DNA of 7,775 bases, from positions 1 to 7,775 of the forward strand of contig JAQUNY010000070.1 of NCBI GenBank assembly GCA_028717405.1. Reading direction: 5' to 3'. This DNA is from Eubacteriales bacterium (GTDB lineage Bacteria; Bacillota; Clostridia; JAQUNY01). The position numbers were made by a program, and so were the translations under genes. The notes below the pieces were generated by a model, which saw nothing but the letters and a program-made list of their open reading frames with translations, made no database searches and was not told where the DNA came from. Shown here in pieces: positions 1 to 6,058 of the stretch (position 1 is its first letter; each line of letters starts with the position of its first letter).

Positions 1-816
1 TTCAAATATTGATCCATGTTCAAAATTCAATTCAAGGCCTGCTATATCTGCTGAATTTTGTGTCATTGTTATTGTGATGTCAATCTTTTCATCATAATTA
101 CTATTATTTAAACTAATGGTGGAAGGTGATATTGTGAAATCACAATAAAGTTCAGGTTCATTGAAAAATTCAACCATGCTTATATTATCTATATATACTT
201 CCACTGGCGGGTCTTGTTCACCAACCAGACCCTTCCCAAACTGAAACATCAACCTTGCGTCACATTCTTCCGGGGAATATCCTGCTTTCATAAAATCATC
301 ATCGTTAAATTCTATTATATATGTTAGATCTTGCCATTCATCAATAATACTAATATTTCCCGCAACATTTTTTATTGTTATACCCTTGTCTCCAGCAGGA
401 TTAAGAAAATCGATTAATATGCTATTTAAAACAAATTCTTTTGTGCTTTTTATTGAAAACGAAATTTGGTATGCTTTATTCGCTTCAAGTATATTCCTGT
501 CAATTATTGCATATGATCTCAGATGCCATGCTATCGATCCAAAATCTGAAACTTCCATCTTAAAATATGAATTGCCACTCTGTTCACTTATTACTATACC
601 CTTTGCTGATGCAGGACCGTTACTACCGAGCAATATCAATCCTGGTGCTGTACTATCTTCAAATCTGCAGTTTGCCAAAAGTTCACTTCCGGTATTTACA
701 TACTGATGATCCTGGATGGGATTTTTATTGAGTATTAACATACCGGTGAGTGTTAATATGCCAATAATAAACATTATTGAAATTAATATAAATAATGTTT
801 TCTTCTTCATATTCAT
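1..816 (-). CDS. exported protein with CBM4/9-like carbohydrate-binding domain (C-terminus beyond window)
   Basis: Reading leftward from ATG 816-814, the frame stays open to base 1, so about 272 residues are visible and the C-terminus is missing. A second ATG lies two codons in (810). The N-terminus has MNMKKK, then a hydrophobic stretch (about residues 7-29) typical of an uncleaved anchor or signal peptide; no lipobox cysteine is seen. Residues about 43-215 read like a CBM4/9 (galactose-binding jelly-roll) module: a 'GSELLANCRFED' entry strand, 'AYQISFSIKS' core strands and the closing 'EVYIDNISMVEF'. From about residue 225 an Ig-like or X2-like segment begins ('CDFTISPSTISLN'). Family knowledge suggests binding to polysaccharide at the cell surface or outside the cell; any catalytic module would lie off the window. 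Start choice: the only good Shine-Dalgarno (855-860) is 38 bases upstream of ATG 816, but a hairpin fills 826-854 and would leave a 9-base effective spacer. TTG 843 is an alternative start in frame. Confidence 0.62.
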   Translation of the reverse strand, partial: MNMKKKTLFILISIMFIIGILTLTGMLILNKNPIQDHQYVNTGSELLANCRFEDSTAPGLILLGSNGPASAKGIVISEQSGNSYFKMEVSDFGSIAWHLRSYAIIDRNILEANKAYQISFSIKSTKEFVLNSILIDFLNPAGDKGITIKNVAGNISIIDEWQDLTYIIEFNDDDFMKAGYSPEECDARLMFQFGKGLVGEQDPPVEVYIDNISMVEFFNEPELYCDFTISPSTISLNNSNYDEKIDITITMTQNSADIAGLELNFEHGSIFE

Positions 817-825
817 ATATAACTT

Positions 826-860
826 GCATGATATAGTGGACAACTAAATCATGCACTCCT
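826..860 (-). promoter_or_regulatory. Shine-Dalgarno plus spacer hairpin controlling the CBM-like gene
   Basis: On the minus-strand transcript AGGAGT (860-855) is followed immediately by a hairpin. GCATGAT (854-848) pairs with ATCATGC (832-826); after one T-T mismatch TAGT (846-843) pairs with ACTA (837-834), leaving the loop TGTCC. Nine bases (825-817) then precede ATG 816. Without the fold the spacer is too long for initiation; with it the spacer is normal. The only start directly behind the Shine-Dalgarno, ATG 852, gives a two-codon frame ending at TAG 846-844. The pairing is read directly from the sequence; its function is inferred. Confidence 0.5.
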
Positions 861-865
861 TTTAA

Positions 866-985
866 ATATTTATGTTCCATTCCCTGAACACTTTGCCGCA
901 AGCCATGCGGCGTTATCTTCGGCAGGGTGTGCTCTTCAGGAAACTTGGGCAGCCATCCGGAGAACTGATACGCCATATTTATTTC
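866..985 (-). pseudogene. relic of a tyrosine recombinase / phage-type integrase
   Basis: Directly after the ribokinase stop and in the same frame, the minus strand encodes a segment (976 leftward) containing 'WLPKFPEEHTLPKITPHGLR'. This matches the catalytic H-x-x-R region of Firmicute tyrosine recombinases, where a Trp/Leu-rich helix is followed by 'LP.I..HGLRHT'. The histidine is encoded at 905-907 and the arginine at 896-898. The usual next residues 'HT.AS' are replaced by QSVQG. Neither the upstream catalytic Arg/Lys part nor the downstream H/W and Tyr nucleophile can be found, so no active enzyme is possible. The frame stays open into the neighbouring CBM gene by chance. It is a fragment of perhaps 35 residues; the identification rests on the motif alone. 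Confidence 0.45.
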
Positions 986-1906
986 TTATGTGCCTGCTTC
1001 TTTGATGAACCGGTCAACCGCATCCCGCGAGGGCATGGCAGTCTGGGCGCCTGCGGCTGTCACCGACAGCGCGGCTGCTGCGTTTGCAAACCTGACGCTT
1101 TCTTCAACATTCATACCTTCGGCAAGTCCCACGGCAAACGCCGCATTAAACGAATCGCCTGCGCCGGTGGTGTCTACCGGGGTTACTTTGAATCCCGGTA
1201 CATGCTTTTTGTCTTCTCCGGTTATGATAAAAGCGCCGTTCTTCCCCGCCTTAAGTATTACACATTGAGATCCTTTTTCAAGCAGTATGTCGGCTGCTGA
1301 AAGATTTTCAGGCTTATTTGCCATATTCCCCGATATGATGCCTATTTCGGTTTCATTGGGAGTTATATAGTCTATTAAGCCGAATAATTCGTCCGGCAAA
1401 ACTACGGCCGGCGCCGGGTCAAGTATTACAGTTTTACCCGCACACTTAAGCTTCCTGATCAGGTATAAAACGGTTTCCGCCGGGATTTCAAGCTGTATCA
1501 TAAAAATATCATTTTCAGCAATTTTGTCCCAGTCTAATTCTATAAACTCAATGCTTACCTTTTTATTTGCACCCTTGACCGACACGATCCTGTTTTCGCC
1601 GCTGCTGTCCACTTCAATAAGCGCAAGGCCGCTCATGGTTCCTTTTTCAACGCCTATGCACCCGCACTTTACTTTATTCTTTTGGAGCGCTTCCATATAT
1701 GCCGCACCATAGTGATCATCTCCGATTTTGCCGACAAGGGTAACACAAGCGCCAAGGCGGGCTGCACCGACTGCCTGGTTCGCGCCCTTTCCCCCGTGAC
1801 ATATCATAAAGGAAGATGCCGAAAGCGATTCTCCGGGCCCGGGAAATCTTGGCACCATTGCAACCATATCAATATTGATACTGCCGACAACGCATATTTT
1901 TTTCAT
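986..1906 (-). CDS. rbsK: ribokinase (PfkB family sugar kinase)
   Basis: 306 residues, full length for the family. A cytosolic enzyme that phosphorylates D-ribose to ribose-5-phosphate with ATP, feeding the pentose phosphate and nucleotide pathways. Visible signatures: 'VGSINID' (7-13) with Asn11/Asp13 for sugar binding; 'GGKGANQAVGAARLGA' (38-53), the PfkB motif 1 region; 'QLEIP' (138-142); 'DPAPA' (163-167) and 'TPNETE' (182-187), both strongly ribokinase-like; 'LKAGKNGAF' (218-226) for ATP contact; and 'DTTGAGDSFNAAF' (245-257), with Asp251 as catalytic base and the anion hole. The start is supported by AGGGAC (1914-1919) with a 7-base spacer. No ribose transporter, pyranase (RbsD) or regulator adjoins it, so it appears to be a single-gene unit, perhaps a salvage enzyme for ribose released from nucleosides. 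A related PfkB sugar kinase cannot be excluded, but the motif set fits ribokinase best. Confidence 0.93.
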   Translation of the reverse strand: MKKICVVGSINIDMVAMVPRFPGPGESLSASSFMICHGGKGANQAVGAARLGACVTLVGKIGDDHYGAAYMEALQKNKVKCGCIGVEKGTMSGLALIEVDSSGENRIVSVKGANKKVSIEFIELDWDKIAENDIFMIQLEIPAETVLYLIRKLKCAGKTVILDPAPAVVLPDELFGLIDYITPNETEIGIISGNMANKPENLSAADILLEKGSQCVILKAGKNGAFIITGEDKKHVPGFKVTPVDTTGAGDSFNAAFAVGLAEGMNVEESVRFANAAAALSVTAAGAQTAMPSRDAVDRFIKEAGT

Positions 1907-1965
1907 ATAAAACGTCCCTATACCTGTTTACGGCACATCTTACTTGCACCATTTTTTAATGTCTG

Positions 1966-1982
1966 ATACCAAATTCAGGTAT
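1966..1982. promoter_or_regulatory. candidate operator (ATACC-N7-GGTAT dyad) at the rbsK promoter
   Basis: ATACC (1966-1970) and GGTAT (1978-1982) form a 5+5 inverted repeat around a 7-base centre, just downstream of the predicted start of transcription. That is a usual place for a repressor site. No regulator gene lies beside rbsK, so the binding protein, if any, is unknown. A weak RNA hairpin is the alternative reading. Confidence 0.3.
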
Positions 1983-1993
1983 TATACTCGATT

Positions 1994-2023
1994 ATTATAC
2001 TTTATATTCAAGATATCTGTAAA
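1994..2023 (-). promoter_or_regulatory. sigma-A-type promoter for rbsK
   Basis: On the minus strand TTTACA (2023-2018; five of six matches to TTGACA) lies 18 bases before a perfect TATAAT (1999-1994). Transcription would start near 1987 and give a leader of about 80 bases to the ribokinase start. A second TATAAT occurs at 1986-1981, with TTGAAT 19 bases upstream, as a weaker alternative. The sequences are seen directly; activity is inferred. Confidence 0.55.
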
Positions 2024-2044
2024 CCGGAAAGGAAGAGGTCCTGT

Positions 2045-2066
2045 ATTTATAAGTGATATTATAAAT
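2045..2066. repeat. 22-bp AT-rich inverted repeat
   Basis: ATTTATAA (2045-2052) and TTATAAAT (2059-2066) are perfect inverted repeats of 8 bases around GTGATA. It sits about 20 bases upstream of the rbsK -35 box. It could be an upstream protein-binding site or simply an AT-rich coincidence. Confidence 0.35.
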
Positions 2067-2224
2067 CATCCTTATTTTTTGAGGGAACGGGTGTGCGGAA
2101 GAGAATAGCTGTATCATCATTTCTGCGCTATCCATTTTCTCTCATGGCAATAATTGATTTACTCTGCTATGAATTGACTACCGGAGATGCAAAAAGTGGC
2201 TGAAAGTTATAAAAAAGATTATTA

Positions 2225-2980
2225 TTAAGCAGTCAATACTGAAAGTGGGACTACATTTACACCATCCTTGCGCCGATGGGCAAATCCGTTTCCTGTAATT
2301 ACAGTGAGTGCCGATGGCGCTTTCACTTTTTCCGTATCAATTTTTGCCGCGAGTTTTAAAAGATTTATCGAAGCATCGTCTGCGGCGCCTATCCCGAGTT
2401 TAATTTCAAAAGCTCCCCATGTGCCGTCAGGATATTCCGTAATAGCATCTATTTCCAGACCGCGTGAATCACGATAGTGAAAAACTTTCCCGTCATTTGC
2501 CTCAGCGTAAATCCGTAAATCCCGGATTGCAAGAGATTCGAACAGCAGTCCCAGATAGTTCAAATCCGACAACAGCTTGTCTCTGGATAAACCCAGAGCT
2601 CCGATTGCCAGTGATGGATCGGCGAAATGGCATTTATATGATTTTCTTAGCATATCTGAAGACCGGATATGTGTGTTCCATGCGGGCAGATTGTCCACCA
2701 CCATCATACGCTCAAGTATAGAGAGATAGTCCGCCGCTGTTTCATTGTCTAAATTGCCGCCACTGCCGCCGATATCTTTTAAGAACGTGGAAATACCAGC
2801 CTCTGTAGAAATATTTCGCGCAAACGATCGGAGGGTGCGTAAAACTTTATCAGGATCACGGCGTTTCCCGGAAACTCTGCGTATATCAGTTTCAGCGATC
2901 TTGGAAGAAATATATCCGCTAAAATATAAATTAAATAACCGCTGGAAAGAATTCCTGACAACTACGATAAGATTGTGCTT
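2225..2980 (-). pseudogene. 5'-truncated ATPase of the AAA_14/DUF4143 type (C-terminal half only)
   Basis: The frame is open from just after TGA 2983-2981 to the stop at 2225 (252 codons), but it has no ATG, GTG or TTG before ATG 2707. Recognisable protein nevertheless starts at about 2940: 'AETDIRRVSGKRRDPDKVLR' and 'LRSFARNISTEAG' are the helical segment that follows the ATPase core in this family. The DUF4143 region follows, with 'ADYLSILERMMVVDNLPAW', 'HFADPSLA', 'GLLFESLAIRDLRIYA' and the nuclease-like-fold strand set 'HYRDSRGLEIDAITE' and 'GAFEIKLG'. Intact relatives are roughly 400-450 residues with an N-terminal P-loop (Walker A/B) domain, which is entirely absent here. The molecular role of the family is poorly established. 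A 160-residue protein from ATG 2707 could in principle be made, but no convincing Shine-Dalgarno precedes it. Truncation coincides with the junction to the plus-strand ATPase relic. Confidence 0.75.
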
Positions 2981-3070
2981 TCATAAGTTACTGGAATTGC
3001 GGGAATAGATAATTCTGAGGAATGGAATTCTACTAATAAAGGTTTAGCAGATGTGATATTATATAAATAA
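2939..3070 (+). pseudogene. C-terminal relic of a second DUF4143-type ATPase, opposite orientation
   Basis: On the plus strand, bases 2939-2983 encode 'PLERIPDNYDKIVLS'. This closely resembles the C-terminal signature of DUF4143 ATPases, in which 'L..I.DNY.K.VLS.D' precedes a final 'GI..IN..DFLL'-like strand. The frame is cut by TAA 2984-2986, then continues for 27 codons in the same frame, including 'TNKGLADVILYK', to TAA 3070. An in-frame stop also lies just upstream (2936-2938), so only about 43 residues survive. This is a different subfamily from the minus-strand relic, whose C-terminus (2225-2400) lacks this motif. The assignment rests mainly on the DNY-K-VLS motif. Confidence 0.42.
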
Positions 3071-3148
3071 CACGGTCAGAGTAGGAAATAAGACCGGATT
3101 AATCAGGGAAGCTATACTCGATATATAAAAAGGCGGAGGAAAATTGAT

Positions 3149-4255
3149 ATGCAAATCGCTTTAACAAAAAAACTCGCTGAAGCTATGGAAATCAAGCCAT
3201 CGTCCGTTCACAAAATAATAAATCCACTGTTTACCTGGACGGCAAATTGGACGAAGGCCTGGGACAACAGCCGGACTGAAGACATGCTTGTTTTGGTAAA
3301 TAACGCCACACGGTTTACGGTTTCCATTTATCAGGTAAAACGTAAGGATATGAAGAAGGTCGGCGCGGAGATGATGATTGCCGCAATTAAAAATACTCTC
3401 CTTATATTTAATCTCAACAATGAGATCATTGATGAGTATCTGCGTGTTTCCGGCGAGGTTGAGTTCATTGTCAACAGAGACAGACAATTTACGGCCTGGG
3501 TCAATAAAGCAGGTACAGAATGTGCTTTTCACATAGGGTATATTTACAGTGGAGCAGAGAAAATATTCAGCGACACAATAGGAGCAGCTGTTAACAGCTT
3601 TCCCGTTGGATATACAAATAGTCGTGATGATGGGTTTGTTCCGTATAAAAAGATGTTTGACGCGCTTGCTGCACTTACCGGAAAGCCTGTCTACAAGTAT
3701 CGGGCTTTTGAATTGCTTGTCACGCTTGACCTGGAGATTTATCAGGCGACAAGGCGGATAATTGTTCCGGCAAACATTGAACTCCCTCAGCTGCATAGTG
3801 TTTTACAACGGGTCTTTCATTGGGAAGACAGGCATCTGCATGACTGGAAGGCTTATGAAGGAAGGAAACGAGAGCCTGCAGCCCGGCTTGTTATGACCGA
3901 TGAAGATTTGGCATATGACGATAAAGCGATTCTTGAGGAGGAGCATAAACTGTCGGAGTTTCTGCCAAAGTACAAGCGTCTCATCTATACATACGATATG
4001 GGCGATAACTGGGAGCATATAATTGAACTTGTACGTATAATTGACGAATATAACAGGGAATCACCGTACTTGCTGGAGGCTGTCGGGCAAGCCCCGCCCG
4101 AAGATGTCGGCGGCGTTGGCGGGTATATTGATTTTCGCAATATAATGCTGGATCCAAAGCATGAAGATCACGAGCAAATGAAACAATGGTCAGGATTCTG
4201 GCATCTGGAGTTAACGGAGTGGGAGAGATGTCCGCGAGTCATACATGACTGGTGA
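3149..4255 (+). CDS. DUF6933 - plasmid pRiA4b ORF-3 fusion protein
   Basis: 368 residues with GGAGG at 3135-3139, nine bases before ATG 3149. The N-terminal half (about 1-160) has the features of DUF6933: an opening 'IALTKKLAEAM', 'PLFTWTANW', 'LVLVNNATRFTVSIYQVK' and 'IIDEYLRVSGEVEFIVNRDRQ'. The C-terminal half (about 185-350) is a pRiA4b ORF-3 domain (PF07929): 'YKYRAFELLVTLDLEIYQATRR', 'LHSVLQRVFHWEDRHLHDW', 'YTYDMGDNWEHIIEL' (with Tyr282, Asp286, Trp288, His290) and 'APPEDVGGVGGY' (315-326). No signal peptide or membrane segment is seen, so it should be cytosolic. Neither domain has a firmly known biochemical function; pRiA4b ORF-3 proteins are known from plasmids and mobile elements. The gene stands alone, flanked by relics, which fits horizontal acquisition. 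The C-terminus 'WERCPRVIHDW' appears natural and not frameshifted. Confidence 0.85.
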   Translation: MQIALTKKLAEAMEIKPSSVHKIINPLFTWTANWTKAWDNSRTEDMLVLVNNATRFTVSIYQVKRKDMKKVGAEMMIAAIKNTLLIFNLNNEIIDEYLRVSGEVEFIVNRDRQFTAWVNKAGTECAFHIGYIYSGAEKIFSDTIGAAVNSFPVGYTNSRDDGFVPYKKMFDALAALTGKPVYKYRAFELLVTLDLEIYQATRRIIVPANIELPQLHSVLQRVFHWEDRHLHDWKAYEGRKREPAARLVMTDEDLAYDDKAILEEEHKLSEFLPKYKRLIYTYDMGDNWEHIIELVRIIDEYNRESPYLLEAVGQAPPEDVGGVGGYIDFRNIMLDPKHEDHEQMKQWSGFWHLELTEWERCPRVIHDW

Positions 4256-4366
4256 AAACACATGATTAATATTATCTTAATGCATCGGGATCGATATTAT
4301 ATACCAGATCCTGTGATAAGGCCATCTTCTCAATGAACATCAACGTATAAACCGGGTAGCAAATAG

Positions 4367-4465
4367 TTTTTTGTCCTGGTTAACGTTCCCATTATAAAAA
4401 TAAAAGCTTTAGGAATAGAGTTATTTGGGTTATTGAGAATAATATTTAGTGCCATATGCCTGTAA
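4367..4465 (+). pseudogene. possible fragment of a membrane-protein gene, unidentified
   Basis: Between TAG 4364-4366 and TAA 4463-4465 the plus strand encodes 32 residues, 'FFVLVNVPIIKIKALGIELF' followed by 'GLLRIIFSAICL', a hydrophobic helix-like run. The same frame also carries 28 codons directly after the stop of the upstream gene (4256-4333), interrupted by further stops. There is no start codon or ribosome binding site and I recognise no family. It may be a gene relic or only AT-rich sequence read as hydrophobic residues. Confidence 0.15.
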
Positions 4466-4481
4466 CCAGGGAGTGCTTGTT

Positions 4482-5813
4482 TTATTTATGCAGGACAAAC
4501 TTTTTATCCTTGCCGCGACCAATAATATCAATTAACTTCATATCAGCCATTTGTCTGGAAACTATATAAGCCCTGGTTCTTTTCAGATTAAGCAATTCCA
4601 TCATTTTTTCATCATTTATAGATTCATATTCAGACAGGTAGTCCAGGACTTTTTGCATTTGGGCAGTAATCTTACGCAGCCTCGAGTCAGTTTTATTTTC
4701 CGAAACATAACTTCCCCTCTCCCGGTCTTCAGAATGGAAATTCATATTAGGCAATATTATACGAAATGTGTTCTCCGATACTGCAATTTCAGGTTTCCTG
4801 TCGCAATTGAGGTAGAGATTGAATATTCTTCTTATGCCTGTACCATAAGCTTCAATATGTTTTAGACGAAAGAAAACACCGGCAAGTTTGGAATTTCTGG
4901 GCTGAGATATGCCAGTTTTAATATCATTCGCAGACAAGCCTGGCGGAAGGCCTCCAATTGATATCATTTCAATATGTTCTTTGTTTATGTTGATGATTAT
5001 GCTGCCACTATAGCTATAATCTCTGTGTATAAGTGCGTTTAATAAAGCCTCGCGAATTGCTTCAGGCGGATAGTCTATGTTATCAGTCCTATACAAACCG
5101 TTGATGGTGGAAACAGTTCGGTTATTTAACATCAGATAATCATAAGTGGCATGAAGCTGCTTGAAAATTGAACCAGTGAACTCCCGGCGGTCAATAAAAA
5201 TTGTATTTGCAGGATCATCAAAGACAGCAACTTTGACAGAATGCAAACACTGGTCAGAAAGGATCAATGCCAGATTTGTGAAAAGATCTTTTTCAGTATC
5301 ACGTATACCCAGCGAAATAAAATTATCTTCTGTGAATACAGTATTTCGGCTTTTAAATTCAACCTCAGCGGAGACAAATGTTAAATTTTGCAAAATGCTT
5401 CTTGAAGATTCAAACGAATCTCCGTCTGAGTGTTTTATAAACTGACGTATTTGTTCCCATGTTGCCCCAACGGATGATGTGCCCTGGCGGACAAATACTC
5501 CGGAAGGCTTCATTCCGTTTTTTTTAAGATAATATGGTTTTGCGGTGCCTTCGGCTACAGTTATTTTAATAATGTTGTTTTTTAGCAACTCGTATTTTGT
5601 AAATATCGTAATATCTGGTACGATGGTATCTCGGAGGATATTTGTGAGGCGTGGGCAGGTTTTGTCGAGATTTTTAATGCCTGTCTCGTACCCGTTATCA
5701 TCGACTCCAACATAGATTGTGCCTCCATCTGTATTTGCGAACGCCACGACTTCCCTGTTGATATCATCTGTGAATATTTCTTTCAACTCAATGGATTCAC
5801 TCTCATATAGCAT
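4482..5813 (-). CDS. AlbA_2/Schlafen-like DNA-binding regulator with GHKL-like region and winged helix (COG2865 type)
   Basis: 443 residues. AGGGAG (5822-5827) lies eight bases before the ATG. Domains in order: an AlbA_2 (Schlafen AlbA_2, PF04326) domain at about 1-125, with 'ESIELKE' (6-12), 'FANTDGGTIYVGVDDNG' (25-41) and 'PSGVFVRQGTSS'; a middle region of about 130-235; a 'divergent AAA-4'/GHKL-like segment with 'PPEAIREALLNALIHRDYS' (249-267), 'MISIGGLPPGL' and 'RLKHIEAYGTGI'; and a C-terminal winged helix (about 378-443) with 'MMELLNLKRTRAYIVSRQM'. Family knowledge: these cytosolic proteins are annotated as ATP-binding putative transcriptional regulators (older entries say 'RecG-like') and some are linked to stress or phage defence. 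The promoter is overlain by a strong dyad, which suggests autoregulation. Target genes are unknown; the divergent neighbours are the transporter relic and the amidohydrolase. Confidence 0.85.
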   Translation of the reverse strand: MLYESESIELKEIFTDDINREVVAFANTDGGTIYVGVDDNGYETGIKNLDKTCPRLTNILRDTIVPDITIFTKYELLKNNIIKITVAEGTAKPYYLKKNGMKPSGVFVRQGTSSVGATWEQIRQFIKHSDGDSFESSRSILQNLTFVSAEVEFKSRNTVFTEDNFISLGIRDTEKDLFTNLALILSDQCLHSVKVAVFDDPANTIFIDRREFTGSIFKQLHATYDYLMLNNRTVSTINGLYRTDNIDYPPEAIREALLNALIHRDYSYSGSIIININKEHIEMISIGGLPPGLSANDIKTGISQPRNSKLAGVFFRLKHIEAYGTGIRRIFNLYLNCDRKPEIAVSENTFRIILPNMNFHSEDRERGSYVSENKTDSRLRKITAQMQKVLDYLSEYESINDEKMMELLNLKRTRAYIVSRQMADMKLIDIIGRGKDKKFVLHK

Positions 5814-5858
5814 AATATAATCTCCCTGAAGAGAAACTGCTATTCATAGCATGTATAT

Positions 5859-5887
5859 AATATAGCATGAATATTCACTATAATCAA
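5859..5887 (-). promoter_or_regulatory. extended -10 promoter for the AlbA_2 regulator
   Basis: On the minus strand TTGATT (5887-5882) is separated by 17 bases from TATATT (5864-5859), which is preceded by TGC (5867-5865), an extended -10 element. The start of transcription should be near 5852, giving a leader of about 40 bases to the ATG at 5813. The -35 box lies mostly in the centre of dyad 1. Confidence 0.6.
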
Positions 5888-5896
5888 GTGAATATT
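5870..5896. promoter_or_regulatory. dyad 1: candidate operator overlapping the AlbA_2 promoter
   Basis: AATATTCACT (5870-5879) and AGTGAATATT (5887-5896) form a perfect 10+10 inverted repeat with a 7-base centre. It covers the -35 box and part of the spacer, where a bound protein would block RNA polymerase. It carries the same ATTCACT half-site as dyad 2. Confidence 0.5.
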
Positions 5897-5900
5897 ATGA

Positions 5901-5929
5901 AAATTCACTGGCTTTAAGCCGGTGAATTT
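5901..5929. promoter_or_regulatory. dyad 2: 29-bp near-perfect palindrome with the same half-site
   Basis: AAATTCACTGGCTT (5901-5914) and AAGCCGGTGAATTT (5916-5929) are inverted around T5915, with a single non-complementary pair (T5909/G5921, a wobble in RNA). Its centre is 32 bases from the centre of dyad 1, about three helical turns. It shares ATTCAC/GTGAAT with dyad 1 but has a different half-site spacing. It could be a second operator; a terminator is less likely because no minus-strand gene ends just upstream of it and the flanking T-run is short. Confidence 0.45.
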
Positions 5930-5970
5930 ACTCTGTTTGTGGATGAGGGGCGCGGAATCTGGTATATTAT

Positions 5971-5994
5971 ATAGTAGTAAAAATAGTAGTAAAA
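5971..5994. repeat. 12-bp perfect tandem repeat, two copies
   Basis: ATAGTAGTAAAA occurs at 5971-5982 and again at 5983-5994. Two copies only; it may be replication slippage in AT-rich DNA or a pair of binding sites between the divergent genes. Confidence 0.45.
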
Positions 5995-6058
5995 TCGGTT
6001 GGATAGTGTCACATAATAAAATACTCCGGCATTTAATCCGGCAGAGTGTTACTAAGTG

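Larger units (their letters stand above)
1907..2224. other. non-coding spacer between rbsK and the ATPase relic
   Basis: Besides the rbsK promoter and candidate operator, the spacer holds an AT-rich dyad at 2045-2066 and a 37-codon open frame on the plus strand from GTG 2093 to TGA 2203, weakly preceded by GAGGG. The open frame has no recognisable domain and ordinary intergenic composition, so it is not called as a gene. No terminator or RNA gene was seen. Confidence 0.5.

Noticed and set aside
872..1300. 142-codon plus-strand open frame
   Set aside because: It lies antisense over the ribokinase gene and the integrase relic, has no recognisable domain, and its composition mirrors the opposite strand.
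1997..2119. 41-codon minus-strand frame upstream of rbsK
   Set aside because: It overlaps the rbsK promoter, lacks a ribosome binding site and has no recognisable motif.
2188..2226. 13-codon plus-strand frame starting at ATG 2187-2189 after GGAG
   Set aside because: The GGAG abuts the ATG, leaving no spacer, and the peptide is too short to support.
2745..3008. 87-codon plus-strand and 60-codon minus-strand (2779-2961) open frames
   Set aside because: Both overlap the DUF4143 relics in other frames and show no family resemblance of their own.
3073..3096. CGGTC/GACCG inverted repeat upstream of the fusion gene
   Set aside because: Five base pairs around a long centre is expected by chance, and no fitting promoter boxes flank it.
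3161..3796. 211-codon minus-strand open frame
   Set aside because: It is fully antisense to the DUF6933/pRiA4b fusion gene, whose two domains are clearly recognised on the plus strand.
4350..4381. AACCGGG/CCTGGTT pair as a terminator after the fusion gene
   Set aside because: The stem has only seven pairs with a wobble, the loop is 18 bases, and the T-run lies inside the loop instead of after the stem.
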